Below are positions 1 to 10,661 of a DNA stretch of 64,000 nucleotides, in pieces. The number at the start of each line of letters is the position of its first letter. The stretch's first letter is position 1. Made by a program: the position numbers and the translations under genes. Source of the DNA: an uncultured SAR116 cluster alpha proteobacterium (lineage in GTDB: Bacteria; Pseudomonadota; Alphaproteobacteria; Puniceispirillales; Puniceispirillaceae); contig CABYIQ010000001.1 in assembly GCA_902518965.1 (NCBI GenBank), positions 124,001 through 188,000 of the forward strand, read 5' to 3'. Below the pieces are notes generated by a model. It worked only from the letters and a program-made list of their open reading frames with translations. It did no database searches and was not told the DNA's origin.

Positions 1-488
1 TCGCCAGTGGACATATCTGCCCAGGCAATTGCTAGTTCAGCTGACACCCGGCCAATCGCAGCCAGAAAATTATGCTGCTGTGCCCGCAGCAACTCATCTT
101 CCTGCAGCGTGCCCGGTGTGACCACCCGGACAACATCACGCGGCAAAGGCCCTTTTCCGCCTCTCTTCTTGAAAGTTTCAGGGGTTTCAGATTGCTCACA
201 AATGGCTACCTTGTGACCCTTTTGAATTAATCTGGCCAGATACCCGTCCAGTGCATGAACCGGCACACCACACATAGCAATATCACGACCCTCTATTTTC
301 CCTCTGTGGGTCAGCGCAATTCCAAGGGCTTCAGCAGCTATTTCCGCATCATGAAAAAACATTTCATAAAAATCGCCCATTCTGTAAAACAACAGCACCT
401 CCTGATACTGTTCTTTCACAGAGATGTACTGAGCCATCATTGGGGTAAGTCTGGCCTGTTTTGCAGTTGTTATATCAAGCGCGGTCAT
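1..488 (-). CDS. mutS: DNA mismatch repair protein MutS, N-terminal part
   Basis: Partial gene running leftward off the window; the first 162 codons are present. MutS binds mismatches and starts repair. Reading the minus strand from the ATG at 486-488 gives a protein with the conserved N-terminal TPMMAQY segment near residue 16, followed by [11 protein letters not shown]. The Phe and Glu of that GDFYE segment are the mismatch-contacting residues of the family. The frame stays open to the window edge. The gene is divergent from the malic enzyme gene with a 92-base gap that must hold both promoters. Identification is firm; only the 3' end is unseen. Confidence 0.93.
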   Translation of the reverse strand, partial: MTALDITTAKQARLTPMMAQYISVKEQYQEVLLFYRMGDFYEMFFHDAEIAAEALGIALTHRGKIEGRDIAMCGVPVHALDGYLARLIQKGHKVAICEQSETPETFKKRGGKGPLPRDVVRVVTPGTLQEDELLRAQQHNFLAAIGRVSAELAIAWADMSTG

Positions 489-580
489 CGTGATTCATCT
501 AGACTTGAATATCTCCGTCAAAGCATTACGCTGTATCTTATCATTTTACCCGTCTCTTTTAACTTCTGTAGCGGATTCCC

Positions 581-2845
581 ATGAAAAAGTCACTCAAACA
601 GGACGCCTTAAATTTTCACGCAACAGGCCGTCCAGGCAAGCTTGAAATTACACCCACAAAGCCGCTGACAACTCAGCGGGACTTATCACTTGCCTACTCA
701 CCTGGCGTTGCTGAGCCCTGCCTTGCAATTAAGACGTCACCGGATAAAGCTTATGACTATACTGCTAAAGGCAACCTAGTTGCTGTAATTTCCAATGGCA
801 CAGCTGTTCTGGGTTTAGGCAATATCGGTGCGGGTGCCTCAAAGCCTGTGATGGAAGGCAAGGCTGTCCTGTTTAAGAAATTTGCTGACATTGATGGCGT
901 TGATCTTGAACTGGATACTGAAGACGTTGACCGGTTTGTTGATGCGGTGAGCCTGCTTGGGCCATCATTTGGCGGTATAAATCTGGAGGATATAAAGTCA
1001 CCTCAATGCTTCATTATTGAGCAGCGCTTACGTGAGGTGATGGACATTCCAGTGTTTCATGATGACCAGCACGGCACAGCAATTATTGCGGCTGCAGGGC
1101 TGATCAATGCGCTCCATCTGACCGGGCGTGATATCCGCGATATCAAAGTTGTTTCAAACGGAGCAGGAGCGGCGTCTATCGCCTGCGTTGAGCTAATAAA
1201 AGCAATGGGGGTGAAACATGAGAATGTGCTAATGTGTGACCGGTCAGGCGTGGTTTATCAAGGCCGCGAAGTTGGTATGAACCAATGGAAGTCCGCGCAT
1301 GCAGTGAAAACAGATGCACGCACTCTAGCTGATGCTTTGGAAGGTGCAGATGTATTCTTAGGCCTATCAGCTGCGAAAATAATGAGCACAGATATGCTAA
1401 AATCCATGGCAGATAGGCCAATTGTGTTCGCTATGGCAAATCCTGAACCTGAGATCATGCCAAATACAGCCAAAAAAGCCCGTCCAGATGCCATTATAGC
1501 TACAGGTAGGTCTGATTATCCTAATCAGGTCAATAATGTGCTTGGCTTCCCTTATATCTTTAGAGGCGCCCTTGATGTCCGAGCAACAGCCATTAATGAA
1601 GAAATGAAGATCGCCGCAGCACACGCCATCGCAATGCTGGCCAGAGAAGATGTTCCAGATGAAGTCACAGACGCATATGCGGGAGAAAGCATGCGCTATG
1701 GTGAAGATTATATTATCCCTGCCCCTTTCGATCCGCGCCTCATTTCAGCTGTGTCATCAGCAGTTGCTCAAGCTGCAATGACATCTGGTGTTGCCAAGAA
1801 GCCCATTGATGACCTCGAATCATACCGAAGGGACCTGTCAGCCCGTCTTGACCCTACCGCTTCATTTTTGCAAGAAGTCTTTGAACGCATCGCGCCTGAA
1901 AATAAGCGTGTTGTATTCACGGAAGGCGAAGAGGAAGTATCTATCAGGGCAGCACTTGCCTTCAGTAATTCAGGTTATGGTCACCCAGTTCTACTGGGCC
2001 GTGAAGTGCGCATCAAACAGATAATTGCTGATATGGGGCTTGACGGAGCGAGTGACCTTGAAGTTATCAATGCAAAAATTTCTGATCATAATAAGGATTA
2101 CATAGGCTTCTTGTATAAAAAGTTGAGACGCCGTGGTGTTCTACAACGTGACTGCCAGCGCATGGTAAATCATGACAGAAACGTGTTTGCGGCATGTATG
2201 GTGGCCAACGGTCATGCAGATGCGCTTGTGACTGGAATGACACGTTCTTTCCAAGCTAGTTTTGAATATGTCACACAGGTAATTGGACCAAAAAAAGGCA
2301 AAGAATTTGTAACTACATCCATGCTTATCTCCCGTGGTCGAACCGTGTTTATGGGCGACACGTCAATACATGAACGGCCATCAGGTGAACAAATGGCTGA
2401 TATTGCTGAGGTAATTGCTGAAAAGGCACGCTCAATGGGCCATATTCCACGGGTAGCTATTCTTTCTTTTTCAAATTTCGGCAGCCCCGAAAGCGAAATT
2501 ACAGAAACAGCTAAAGATGCTGTTGCAGTTCTAGATAAACGCAAAGTGAAATTTGAGTACGAAGGTGAAATGACCGCTGATATTGCACTTGATTACGACC
2601 TAATGCAGAGCCGTTATCCCTTTTCGCGCCTGACTGGGCCAGCCAATATTCTTGTAATGCCCGGTCTGCACTCAGCAAATATCTCCTTTAAATTAATGCA
2701 GCAGCTTGGTGGCGGTTCTGTTATTGGTCCGATGATTTTAAATGGTGAATATCCCTTCCAAATCATTCCCATGAGCGCGTCTGTGAGTGACCTTGTTAAT
2801 GCAGCTGCGCTAGCAGCTTATGAATCGTTAACACCGCAGGAGTAA
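581..2845 (+). CDS. maeB: NADP-dependent malic enzyme with C-terminal phosphotransacetylase-like domain
   Basis: 754 aa, the usual length of the large hybrid malic enzymes. Residues 1 to about 420 form the malic enzyme domain, which decarboxylates malate oxidatively to pyruvate and makes NADPH. Visible landmarks are [12 protein letters not shown] near residue 37, [10 protein letters not shown] near 160 and a dinucleotide-binding [10 protein letters not shown] near 190. Residues from about 430 to the end resemble phosphate acetyltransferase; in this family that domain is usually regulatory rather than catalytic. The adjacent divergent mutS is a common alphaproteobacterial arrangement. A perfect 12-base palindrome (TTTCTTAAGAAA, 2846-2857) directly follows the stop. 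With malate synthase G at the other end of the window, this covers part of C2/C4 metabolism. Confidence 0.93.
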   Translation: MKKSLKQDALNFHATGRPGKLEITPTKPLTTQRDLSLAYSPGVAEPCLAIKTSPDKAYDYTAKGNLVAVISNGTAVLGLGNIGAGASKPVMEGKAVLFKKFADIDGVDLELDTEDVDRFVDAVSLLGPSFGGINLEDIKSPQCFIIEQRLREVMDIPVFHDDQHGTAIIAAAGLINALHLTGRDIRDIKVVSNGAGAASIACVELIKAMGVKHENVLMCDRSGVVYQGREVGMNQWKSAHAVKTDARTLADALEGADVFLGLSAAKIMSTDMLKSMADRPIVFAMANPEPEIMPNTAKKARPDAIIATGRSDYPNQVNNVLGFPYIFRGALDVRATAINEEMKIAAAHAIAMLAREDVPDEVTDAYAGESMRYGEDYIIPAPFDPRLISAVSSAVAQAAMTSGVAKKPIDDLESYRRDLSARLDPTASFLQEVFERIAPENKRVVFTEGEEEVSIRAALAFSNSGYGHPVLLGREVRIKQIIADMGLDGASDLEVINAKISDHNKDYIGFLYKKLRRRGVLQRDCQRMVNHDRNVFAACMVANGHADALVTGMTRSFQASFEYVTQVIGPKKGKEFVTTSMLISRGRTVFMGDTSIHERPSGEQMADIAEVIAEKARSMGHIPRVAILSFSNFGSPESEITETAKDAVAVLDKRKVKFEYEGEMTADIALDYDLMQSRYPFSRLTGPANILVMPGLHSANISFKLMQQLGGGSVIGPMILNGEYPFQIIPMSASVSDLVNAAALAAYESLTPQE

Positions 2846-3004
2846 TTTCTTAAGAAAAAGATGCGCTGAATTTATCTGCGAAGAATTACTAGATAAAGCA
2901 CTGTTCTTCTATCCTCTGTACAAGCAAGACTATTTAAGCCCTTCACTTTCTGAAACAAATCACGATAATAACGGTATTTATTTTGGAAAATCAGGGCAAA
3001 AGAC

Positions 3005-3634
3005 ATGTCACTTATAAATGCCGATTTCCGCATTCCATTTTGTTTGTCCCTGACAAGCCTTTTTGCACTAATTTTTCTTACAGCCTGCCAACCACTTATT
3101 CAGGCTCAAACCGGCGCGCAAACAAAAATTCCTGTCATTTCACCCAGCGAGGATAAAGCCACCACACCTGCTGAACAGAACCAGCCCATAGCGCCTGCAT
3201 CCACCGCCCTCACAGCAGAGGATATTGCAGCTTCGCCATTACATGCAGATACCAGTTCAGGAGAACAACCTGTGAAAAAGACTGACACTAATGAGCCTGA
3301 ACAGCCTACTGTTGAACCAATCCGTCCTATAGAGCCAGAAAAACCATATGTGAAGCCCACGTTTAATCCAGCAGATCTTGTTGGGCATTCTCATTCTTAT
3401 GTAAGCGCTCAATTTGGAAAAGCTGATTTCAACAGGACAGAGGGCGTTATACACATATTGCAATATCGTCAGGCTGATTGTGTGATTGACCTCTTTATCA
3501 AGATAGTCGGCACAACTGATGAAATTCTCCCTCCAAGTGCCAAAATTTTGGGCTGGGCCATGCGTGAGCGCACAATCAATAAGCCGCTCGATCAAACCTT
3601 ATGTCAGCAACAATTCTATGAACGAAAATTATAA
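3005..3634 (+). CDS. Hypothetical lipoprotein with proline-rich linker
   Basis: 209 aa; I do not recognise a named family. Residues 12-27 are hydrophobic and end in the lipobox LTAC with Cys28, so a lipid-anchored envelope protein is expected. Residues 30 to about 120 are low complexity, rich in Pro, Glu, Thr and Ala, and look like a flexible linker. Residues about 122-209 form a compact-looking domain with two Cys (in ADCVIDLF and TLCQQQF) and a motif HSHSYVSAQFGKAD. Small alphaproteobacterial envelope lipoproteins with a C-terminal SmpA/OmlA-like fold sometimes look like this, but that is a guess. The gene is convergent with nth, 16 bases apart. Confidence 0.75.
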   Translation: MSLINADFRIPFCLSLTSLFALIFLTACQPLIQAQTGAQTKIPVISPSEDKATTPAEQNQPIAPASTALTAEDIAASPLHADTSSGEQPVKKTDTNEPEQPTVEPIRPIEPEKPYVKPTFNPADLVGHSHSYVSAQFGKADFNRTEGVIHILQYRQADCVIDLFIKIVGTTDEILPPSAKILGWAMRERTINKPLDQTLCQQQFYERKL

Positions 3635-3650
3635 TTTAGCACCAGTCTGT

Positions 3651-4295
3651 TCAGCTTGTTTTCTGCTCAAATAAACAAAACTGTTCGATAGAACACGATG
3701 CACAGTCCGGCTTACGGGCCTTGCAGATATAGCGTCCATGTAAAATCAGCCAGTAATGTGCTCCTTTTTTATAGCGTTCAGGCACACGGCGAAGCAATTG
3801 CTGTTCAACAGCATCCGGTGTTTTTCCAGGAGCGAGGCCTGTTCTGTTACTAACTCTGAAAATATGTGTGTCAACGGCAATCGTCGGCTTTCCAAAGGCT
3901 TCGTTTAAAACCACATTTGCCGTTTTGCGCCCTACGCCTGGCAGAGCTTCTAGTGCCTCTCTGTCCTCTGGAACACCCCCACCATGCTGATCAATCAGAA
4001 TTTTTGACAAGGCCAACACGTTTTTAGCCTTAATGTTAAACAATCCGATTGTTTTTATGTAACTGCGGACCTGCTCCAGACCCAACGCAACCATAGCCTC
4101 AGGTGTGGCAGCCTCGGCAAATAGCCTCTTGGTTGCTTTATTGACGCCTACGTCAGTTGCCTGCGCAGATAAAACAACTGCAACGAGCAACGTGTAGGGG
4201 TTTTGAAACATCAATTCGGTTTGAGGGTCAGGATTGTTCTGACTGAGCGAAGCAAACATTAGATTGATATCTGACAGGCGCATCTTGCGCGGCAT
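3651..4295 (-). CDS. nth: Endonuclease III (DNA glycosylase/AP lyase)
   Basis: Base-excision repair enzyme for oxidised pyrimidines. It has the helix-hairpin-helix segment LPGVGRKTANVV with the catalytic Lys, the downstream catalytic Asp in VDTHIFRVSNR, and the C-terminal iron-sulfur cysteines in the C-x6-C-x2-C-x5-C pattern (from CKARKPDC to the Cys near the end). I chose the ATG at 4293-4295 (214 aa) because the frame upstream, to another ATG at 4358, adds 21 atypical residues, while family members start just before this point and GAAAGAG sits upstream. It is divergent from the DUF2244 gene. Confidence 0.93.
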   Translation of the reverse strand: MPRKMRLSDINLMFASLSQNNPDPQTELMFQNPYTLLVAVVLSAQATDVGVNKATKRLFAEAATPEAMVALGLEQVRSYIKTIGLFNIKAKNVLALSKILIDQHGGGVPEDREALEALPGVGRKTANVVLNEAFGKPTIAVDTHIFRVSNRTGLAPGKTPDAVEQQLLRRVPERYKKGAHYWLILHGRYICKARKPDCASCSIEQFCLFEQKTS

Positions 4296-4403
4296 TTTGA
4301 GCTCTTTCCATTTCTTAAGCGTAATTTTATAAATAGATAAACGGATAGGTTTGTCCATATAAGTGACTAACTTTCAATGAATTCAGCACCGTAGTAAGAC
4401 AAA

Positions 4404-4949
4404 ATGAACCGAAGCAAACCGAAATTCCATGACACGCCTGCAATACAGCGATGGTTTCATGATAAATCACCGGAAAATGGGGAGACAATTGTAATTACGC
4501 TCTGGCCATACCGCTCTTTATCTCTAAGGGGCTTTCGTATTCTCATGGCTGTGTTGGCCAGTCTAATGAGCCTAATAGGGCTAGGTTTTTATCTAATTGG
4601 AGCATGGCCCGTTGTGGGATTTCTGGGTCTGGAGATTTTTATTGTCTGGTATGCCTTTAAATGGAACTACAGATCGGGACAGCTTGTGGAAACAGTTGCA
4701 ATTACGCCACAACAGGTAGATATCATAAGAACAGACTGGCGAGGCCGCTCAAAAACCATTTGCCTGAACGGAGTCTGGATAAAAGCTGAGTTGGACACAA
4801 AAGAAAAAAAGAAGTGCCGTCTGTACCTGCGGCATCATGCAAATAAGCTGGAGATTGGGGCATTCATGCCTCCTGCAGAAAAGCCCTCTTTAGCGGTTGC
4901 CCTGAATGAGGCCTTTGCGCGTTTGCGTTATGATTCAAAAATTGTATAA
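4404..4949 (+). CDS. DUF2244 family membrane protein
   Basis: 181 aa. Two adjacent hydrophobic segments at about residues 45-66 and 68-88 form a membrane hairpin, followed by a soluble C-terminal domain with the family-typical pattern of basic and aromatic residues (WNYRSGQLVETVAIT, then IGAFMPPAEKPSLAVALNEAF). This matches the DUF2244 integral membrane family found widely in alphaproteobacteria, often beside nth as here. Function is unknown. It ends 13 bases from the convergent dapB. Confidence 0.82.
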   Translation: MNRSKPKFHDTPAIQRWFHDKSPENGETIVITLWPYRSLSLRGFRILMAVLASLMSLIGLGFYLIGAWPVVGFLGLEIFIVWYAFKWNYRSGQLVETVAITPQQVDIIRTDWRGRSKTICLNGVWIKAELDTKEKKKCRLYLRHHANKLEIGAFMPPAEKPSLAVALNEAFARLRYDSKIV

Positions 4950-4962
4950 ACCTGAAGAAAGC

Positions 4963-5751
4963 TCAGGCAAGCACATCCTCCATACTGTAAAGACCGGGGG
5001 GATTTACAGAGGCAAATGCAGCAGCATTTAGTGCCCCACGGGCAAAAATAGTCCGGCTTCCTGCCCGATGTGTCAGCTCTATGCGCTCTTGCTGACCAAA
5101 AAAAGTAACTGTATGTTCCCCGGCAACATCACCACCTCGCATCACCGCAAAACCAATATCCCCTTGTCTTCGCTGACCTGTTACCCCGTCACGGCCGCTG
5201 TCCCGCAGCTCATCAAGGTTCGCATTCCGCCCGTCAGCCGCTGCCCGACCAAGAGCAAGTGCAGTTCCTGATGGCGCATCAATTTTCTGATTGTGATGCG
5301 TCTCAACAATTTCAACATCCCAGTCTTGCCCCAGTTGACCAGCAACCTGACGCACAATTTGAGCCAAAAGCGTTACACCAATAGAGGTGTTCGCACAATA
5401 TACAATAGGAGTGTCAGCTGCAGCCCGGGACAGCGCCTTTTCCTGTTCTTTTGTGAAGCCAGTTGTGCCGATGACCATCGCCGTTCTGGTTTTTCGGGCA
5501 ATTTCAATATGCGTCAAGGTTGCTTCCGGATGGGTAAAATCAACAATTACTCCCCCTTTTCCGAGTCCAAGTACATCTGCATCAGCGCTCAAGAAGACCC
5601 CGTCTGTAGTAGAGCCCACAAGCGGATGATCTTTATGTTCTGTTAAAGCTGAGATTTCGAATTCAGCCTTTTCGGCGACAAGGTCCCTGATCATCTTCCC
5701 CATTCTGCCTGCTGCGCCAGGAAGGGCAATTCTGGTGATTTCTCCTGCCAT
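4963..5751 (-). CDS. dapB: 4-hydroxy-tetrahydrodipicolinate reductase
   Basis: 262 aa. NAD(P)H-dependent reductase in lysine and diaminopimelate synthesis, hence needed for peptidoglycan. The N-terminal dinucleotide site PGAAGRMGKM is at residues 11-20, IGTTGFT near 94-100, and the catalytic pair His152-His153 with Lys156 and DAPSGT at 158-163 is intact. The ATG at 5749-5751 leads straight into the Rossmann strand. It lies downstream of dnaJ on the same strand, with 123 bases between. Confidence 0.95.
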   Translation of the reverse strand: MAGEITRIALPGAAGRMGKMIRDLVAEKAEFEISALTEHKDHPLVGSTTDGVFLSADADVLGLGKGGVIVDFTHPEATLTHIEIARKTRTAMVIGTTGFTKEQEKALSRAAADTPIVYCANTSIGVTLLAQIVRQVAGQLGQDWDVEIVETHHNQKIDAPSGTALALGRAAADGRNANLDELRDSGRDGVTGQRRQGDIGFAVMRGGDVAGEHTVTFFGQQERIELTHRAGSRTIFARGALNAAAFASVNPPGLYSMEDVLA

Positions 5752-5874
5752 CTTTTCTGTTCCTTATGCTTGGCGGGTACAGTCTAGGCTCCAAACCATC
5801 ATAAACAACCACACTGTATCAATCTACACCCTTAAAAGCCAGACAGATGCGAGGAGTCAAACAGGCAAGCCAGA

Positions 5875-6984
5875 TCAGGACCACAATTTTTTCACCCGGT
5901 TAAGGAAACTGGTGGTCTGAGGACTAGCATCACCCGCCTGTTCAAATTCAGCCAGTAATTCAGTTTGCCTCTTTGTCAAATTGGTCGGAGTTTCAACCTG
6001 AATTTCAACAATTTGATCCCCTTGCCCCGATCCACGCAGGGCGGGCATGCCTTTTCCGCGCATGCGGAATTTCCGCCCAGTTTGTGTTCCTTTTTCAATC
6101 TGCAAACGGGCCATGCGCCCAGCCAGTGTTGGCACTTCAATTGAGCCGCCAAGAGCAGCTGTCGACATGGGCACAGGCACACGCAAAAATAAGTGAGTGC
6201 CCTCACGCTCAAAAATCGAATGTGTTCTCACATTCACAAAAATATAAAGGTCGCCGGCGGGCGCGCCACGTAACCCTGCTTCTCCTTTGCCAGACAAACG
6301 AATCCTTGTCCCAGAATCAACCCCTGCAGGAATATTCACAGACAGATTTTCAGACTTTTCAACCCGGCCCTGTCCCCGGCAGGCCTGGCAGGGATCAGAA
6401 ATCATCTCACCCGCGCCCTGACAGGACGGACAGGTCCGCTCAACAGTGAAAAAACCTTGCTGAGCGCGCACCTTACCGCGTCCACCGCACCCAGAACAGG
6501 TAACAGGCTGGCTACCTTTTTCCGCACCGCTTCCAGTGCAAAGCTCACAAGTAGCAGAAATATCAGCAACGATGTCCTTAGTACATCCTAAAAACGCTTC
6601 ATCTAGGTCGATATCCAAATCATAGCGCAAATCCGCACCATGACGAGACTGACCACCTCTGGACTGGCCACCAGAAAACTCAGAGAACATTTGCTCAAAA
6701 ATATCTGAAAAACCGCCACCAAAGCCGCTAAACCCCGCACCACCTCCACCAGCTGTCTGTTCAAAAGCCGCATGACCAAGTTGGTCATAAGCGGCTCGCT
6801 TCTGACTATCTTTTAGCACTTCGTAAGCCTCACTGGCCTCGCGGAAACGCTCTGCTGCCGCGTCATCATCTGGGTTCCGGTCAGGATGATTAGCCATTGC
6901 GAGCTTCCGGTAAGCTGACTTAATGGTTTTATCATCTGCGTCCCGGTTGACGCCCAGAACCTCATAAAAATCACGTTTCGACAT
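5875..6984 (-). CDS. dnaJ: Chaperone protein DnaJ (Hsp40)
   Basis: 369 aa. The J domain at residues 1-70 has the HPD motif (ANHPDRNP) that stimulates DnaK ATPase. A Gly/Phe-rich stretch ([18 protein letters not shown]) follows. Four CxxCxGxG-type zinc-binding repeats lie at about residues 145-210 ([32 protein letters not shown]), then the substrate-binding C-terminal domain. It is the type I co-chaperone, 78 bases downstream of dnaK in the same direction and probably co-transcribed. Confidence 0.97.
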   Translation of the reverse strand: MSKRDFYEVLGVNRDADDKTIKSAYRKLAMANHPDRNPDDDAAAERFREASEAYEVLKDSQKRAAYDQLGHAAFEQTAGGGGAGFSGFGGGFSDIFEQMFSEFSGGQSRGGQSRHGADLRYDLDIDLDEAFLGCTKDIVADISATCELCTGSGAEKGSQPVTCSGCGGRGKVRAQQGFFTVERTCPSCQGAGEMISDPCQACRGQGRVEKSENLSVNIPAGVDSGTRIRLSGKGEAGLRGAPAGDLYIFVNVRTHSIFEREGTHLFLRVPVPMSTAALGGSIEVPTLAGRMARLQIEKGTQTGRKFRMRGKGMPALRGSGQGDQIVEIQVETPTNLTKRQTELLAEFEQAGDASPQTTSFLNRVKKLWS

Positions 6985-7062
6985 TAATCGGTTCCGTCCT
7001 GCATTTTCAGACTATTGACGAATGTTTTGGTGTTGCTTCAGCTATTTTACATCAGGATGAGA

Positions 7063-8979
7063 TCAGGCTTTCTTAGCGTCTTTGTCATCATCAACCTCTT
7101 CAAACTCGGCATCCACCACATCATCATTATCTTGGCTCGTGTTCGTATCATCAGCTTGCGCACCAGCCATATCCTGTTCACCCTGGTAGGCCGCTTCACC
7201 CAGTTTCATTAATATAGCTGACAACGCTTCAGATTTTTCAGAAATCTGCTGATTATCTTCCCCTTCCAGGACTGTCTTAAGCTCAGTGATTGCAGCTTCC
7301 ACATCAGCCTTAATTGCCGAGTCAGCCTTATCACCCAAATCATCTAGGGATTTCTGTGCGCCATGCACCAAGGCTTCGGCCTGGTTGCGGGCCTCAACCT
7401 TTTCCCTGCGTTCTTTATCCTGTTCAGCATAAGTTTCGGCATCCTGAACCATCTGTTCAATCTCGTTATCATCAAGTCCACCAGATGCCTTAATGCTAAT
7501 TGCCTGTTCTTTTCCTGTTGCCTTATCTTTAGCGCTGACTTTGACAATGCCATTTGCATCAATGTCAAAGGTTACTTCAATTTGTGGGACTCCACGAGCC
7601 GCCGAAGGTATACCCTCTAGATTAAACTGCCCGAGAAGCTTATTATCAGATGCCATTTCACGTTCGCCCTGATAAACAGAAATCGTCACGGCTGACTGAT
7701 TGTCATCAGCTGTTGAAAAAACTTGACTTTTCTTTGTTGGAATTGTGGTGTTGCGATCGATTAAACGCGTAAACACACCACCAAGCGTTTCAATTCCCAA
7801 TGATAAGGGTGTCACATCCAAAAGCAAGACGTCTTTCACATCACCTGTCAGCACCCCTGCCTGTATAGCCGCCCCGCTGGCAACAACTTCATCAGGATTT
7901 ACACCTCGATGTGGCTCCTTGCCGAAAAATTTCTCTACGGTTTCGATAATTTTTGGCATTCTTGTCATGCCACCAACTAGAATCACCTCGTCGATTTCGC
8001 TAGTTGAAACGCCAGCATCCTTTAACGCCTTCTTGCATGGCTCAAGAGAACGCTTGACGAGCTTGTCGACAAGCTGTTCAAGCTTTGAGCGGCTCATCTT
8101 CACATTCAAATGCTTAGGCCCTGTTTGGTCGGCAGTGATGAAAGGTAGATTGACTTCTGTTTGTGTTGTGCTGGATAGCTCAATCTTTGCTTTTTCAGCA
8201 GCTTCTTTGAGGCGCTGCAGAGCCATCCTATCAGAGCGTAAATCGATACCTTGTTCAGCCTTGAACTCATCTGCTAAAAAATCTATTACAAGCTGATCGA
8301 AATCTTCGCCGCCAAGGAAAGTGTCACCGTTTGTTGATTTTACCTCAAATACGCCATCACCTATCTCAAGAATGGACACGTCGAACGTGCCACCCCCAAG
8401 GTCAAACACTGCAATAGTGCCGGTTTCCTTTTTATCCAACCCGTAAGCAAGGGCCGCCGCTGTCGGCTCATTGATGATCCGCAGCACCTCAAGGCCGGCA
8501 ATTTTACCAGCATCCTTTGTGGCCTGTCGTTGCGCATCATTAAAATAAGCCGGTACTGTAATCACAGCTTGATCAACAGTTTCGCCCAAGAAGGCCTCAG
8601 CATCCTCTTTAAGTTTCCTTAAAATGAAGCTCGACATTTGAGACGGTGAATATTCTTCGCCATCTACCTCAATCCATGCATCACCATTTTTTGCCGGCTT
8701 GACCTCGTAAGGCACCAATTCAGAAAATTCTTTAATTGCTGGCTCATCCGCACGGCGTCCGATTAATCTCTTGACAGCAAAAATTGTTTTCTCTGGATTG
8801 GTCACTGCCTGACGTTTAGCAGGCTGCCCAACGAGGCGCTCCCCATCTTCCGCAAAACCGATCATTGATGGAGTAGTGCGCGACCCTTCAGCATTCTCAA
8901 TAACGCGCGTATCCTTCCCGTCCATGACCGCAACACAGGAGTTAGTTGTTCCCAGATCAATACCTATCACTCTTCCCAT
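7063..8979 (-). CDS. dnaK: Chaperone protein DnaK (Hsp70)
   Basis: 638 aa, full length. N-terminal ATPase domain with [14 protein letters not shown] at the start and [12 protein letters not shown] near residue 193; substrate-binding domain and helical lid follow, ending in an acidic tail ([13 protein letters not shown]). It folds and protects proteins with DnaJ and GrpE. AAGGA lies about 9 bases before the ATG at 8977-8979. A heat-shock type promoter (9053-9080) lies upstream, so dnaK-dnaJ can be transcribed separately from grpE. Confidence 0.98.
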   Translation of the reverse strand: MGRVIGIDLGTTNSCVAVMDGKDTRVIENAEGSRTTPSMIGFAEDGERLVGQPAKRQAVTNPEKTIFAVKRLIGRRADEPAIKEFSELVPYEVKPAKNGDAWIEVDGEEYSPSQMSSFILRKLKEDAEAFLGETVDQAVITVPAYFNDAQRQATKDAGKIAGLEVLRIINEPTAAALAYGLDKKETGTIAVFDLGGGTFDVSILEIGDGVFEVKSTNGDTFLGGEDFDQLVIDFLADEFKAEQGIDLRSDRMALQRLKEAAEKAKIELSSTTQTEVNLPFITADQTGPKHLNVKMSRSKLEQLVDKLVKRSLEPCKKALKDAGVSTSEIDEVILVGGMTRMPKIIETVEKFFGKEPHRGVNPDEVVASGAAIQAGVLTGDVKDVLLLDVTPLSLGIETLGGVFTRLIDRNTTIPTKKSQVFSTADDNQSAVTISVYQGEREMASDNKLLGQFNLEGIPSAARGVPQIEVTFDIDANGIVKVSAKDKATGKEQAISIKASGGLDDNEIEQMVQDAETYAEQDKERREKVEARNQAEALVHGAQKSLDDLGDKADSAIKADVEAAITELKTVLEGEDNQQISEKSEALSAILMKLGEAAYQGEQDMAGAQADDTNTSQDNDDVVDAEFEEVDDDKDAKKA

Positions 8980-9052
8980 TTTCTGATGTCCTTCTTAAGT
9001 TCTGGTTCCAGAAATTTTCATTTAGAGCCGCACAAAAATAAATGCACGGTCT

Positions 9053-9080
9053 ATATAAGAACTGTTTTCACCGATGCAAG
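9053..9080 (-). promoter_or_regulatory. Probable sigma-32 (RpoH) promoter of dnaK
   Basis: On the minus strand a CTTG box (9077-9080), a 17-base spacer and CTTATAT (9053-9059) fit the alphaproteobacterial heat-shock promoter consensus CTTG-N17/18-CYTATNT. It lies about 75 bases upstream of the dnaK ATG, leaving a leader of some 60-70 bases. An overlapping housekeeping promoter (TTGCAT ... TATAGA) could be read from the same bases. Spacing was counted directly; activity is inferred. Confidence 0.65.
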
Positions 9081-9126
9081 AGGCAGGCAAACTCTAACAA
9101 AAGCCCAAAGGTTACAAACAACCATG

Positions 9127-9786
9127 TCAATCTTCAGTAGATGCAGGCATTTCAGGCTCTACCGCTTTGGATACACCAACCATGGCTGGACGTATCAACC
9201 TATCATGCAGCAGATAGCCTAGCTGTACGACCTGAACAACTGTTCCTGGCTCCGCTTCATTTGTTGGCACCTCAAACATTGCCTGATGCAAATTGTAATC
9301 AAATTTTTCGCCGTCAGGATTGATTTTACTGATCCCATGCCGCTCTAGAACAGACGCAACTTCACGACCAGTCATGTCAACACCAATGAAAATGTTTTTT
9401 AACGTTTCATCCATCTCGTCTTTATTTTCAGGGATTAAGGAAATTGCTTTTTCCAAATTATCTAGAGAAGCAAGCAAGTCGCGAACAAAAGAAAACGGCC
9501 CATATTTTTTTGCTGCTGCCACCTCTCGTTCTGTTCGTTTCCTTAAATTCTCATTATCTGCCATCGCCCGAAGAAGCTGATTTCTTAGGTCCTCTTCTTC
9601 AGGCTCCAGATCAGCGCCATCGTCTGGATCTACTAAGGACTCCAGTGTTTCCTCGTTTTCAATAGGATGGGTCTTGGGTGTGTTGCTATCTGAAGCGTGA
9701 CTTTCCTTAGACTGGTCAGCCTGACTGAAATTGTCGTGTGCTGATTCAGGCTTCGTTGGCTCAGCTTTTTCAGTGCTACTTGTCAT
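9127..9786 (-). CDS. grpE: Nucleotide exchange factor GrpE
   Basis: 219 aa from the ATG at 9784-9786, preceded by GAGGG at good spacing; an ATG four codons upstream (9798) is possible but has a weaker site. The first 70 residues are acidic and low complexity, then a long coiled-coil helix (about residues 75-130, including RAMADNENLRKRTEREV) and the C-terminal beta domain with NPDGEKFDYNLHQAMFEV and the VVQLGYLLHDRLIRPAMV signature. It releases ADP from DnaK. It is upstream of dnaK in the same direction with 147 bases between, which hold the dnaK promoter. Confidence 0.95.
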   Translation of the reverse strand: MTSSTEKAEPTKPESAHDNFSQADQSKESHASDSNTPKTHPIENEETLESLVDPDDGADLEPEEEDLRNQLLRAMADNENLRKRTEREVAAAKKYGPFSFVRDLLASLDNLEKAISLIPENKDEMDETLKNIFIGVDMTGREVASVLERHGISKINPDGEKFDYNLHQAMFEVPTNEAEPGTVVQVVQLGYLLHDRLIRPAMVGVSKAVEPEMPASTED

Positions 9787-9828
9787 ATCGACCCTCATTC
9801 TTTAACGCCATTTCACTTTCAAAACGGA

Positions 9829-9846
9829 ACCTGCCTGACAGCAGGT
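9829..9846. repeat. Short inverted repeat in the grpE leader region
   Basis: ACCTGC (9829-9834) and GCAGGT (9841-9846) pair around a 6-base loop, about 45 bases upstream of grpE. It could be an operator or an RNA hairpin in the grpE leader. There is no U-run on the grpE side, so it is not a terminator. It may be chance. Confidence 0.3.
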
Positions 9847-9986
9847 CAATCCTAGATGCACTAGTTAATTTTCATTAGCGATCCAAGATGTGGGGACAAA
9901 ACCCCCAGATGCCAAGTAGAGGTTGGACATTTTTTATGTTTTTTTTTAAACTGGTGCCTGAAAAGGAATTCAGAAAAGACTGTTTT

Positions 9987-10661
9987 ATGAAGCAAAAACC
10001 TACCAATGATAATCTTGTTATGGCGTCGATAGAAAGTCTATATGAGCAAGCCAGCCACACAGTTCGTCCAAATACAGATGGCTTGCGGCGTCACAATCTC
10101 AGAGACCTTCCTATTATCGGAAGCTTACCTGTTCAAATAGGACAACAGGAGGGAACAAGTGAGTATGATGATATTGTGCTGACAGGGCGTTTGCGTGCTG
10201 CTTTTGTGGATGATAACCGCGCCAAAATTGCTGCAAAAACAGATTCAGATAAAGAGCAGGAAGCCAATCCATTTCTGGAGATCAGACAGGCCGTTATCGC
10301 TGCTGGTAACAATAATAGTCAGAAGCTTGAGCGGCCTGAAACCTCGGCACAGGAAAAGTCAGACCCTGATACAGCTAGCACAAGAATGCCCACCTCAGTG
10401 CTTCCAGATGAACTAGAGGTTAAATCTACAGAGCAAACGTTTGCCAAACGTCTAGCTAATTTGATCGATGCTGAAATTGAAAGGCGCATGGCAGTTCGAA
10501 TGCAAGCTATAGAAAAACCCTCAAACAAAACCACATCTGCTAAAAAAACAAGCCCAAAGCAAAGAAAAATATCAAAAAAATCGAAAAGAACTAAAGAAAA
10601 AGCTGCCCGCAAACCCGCATCAAAAAGACCGTCTACCGCAAAACGGACTAAATCAAAATGA
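9987..10661 (+). CDS. Unknown protein with lysine-rich histone-like C-terminal tail
   Basis: 224 aa from the ATG at 9987; a longer frame reaches back to 9888 but its extra residues are hydrophobic and odd. No family recognised. Residues 1-150 are polar and look partly disordered, with a DLPIIGSLP segment at 40-48. Residues 152-175 (FAKRLANLIDAEIERRMAVR and onward) could form an amphipathic helix. Residues 177-224 are almost entirely Lys, Arg, Ser, Thr, Ala and Pro, as in histone H1-like bacterial proteins, so nucleic acid or anionic-surface binding is plausible. Its stop codon overlaps the start of the zinc-ribbon gene (ATGA, 10658-10661), so the two are translationally coupled. The leader has two T-runs near 9931-9948. 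Confidence 0.7.
   Translation: MKQKPTNDNLVMASIESLYEQASHTVRPNTDGLRRHNLRDLPIIGSLPVQIGQQEGTSEYDDIVLTGRLRAAFVDDNRAKIAAKTDSDKEQEANPFLEIRQAVIAAGNNNSQKLERPETSAQEKSDPDTASTRMPTSVLPDELEVKSTEQTFAKRLANLIDAEIERRMAVRMQAIEKPSNKTTSAKKTSPKQRKISKKSKRTKEKAARKPASKRPSTAKRTKSK

Noticed and set aside
6806-6830. TTAGCACTT near the dnaJ start resembling a CIRCE half
   Set aside because: No matching second half at the right distance, and it is inside coding sequence.
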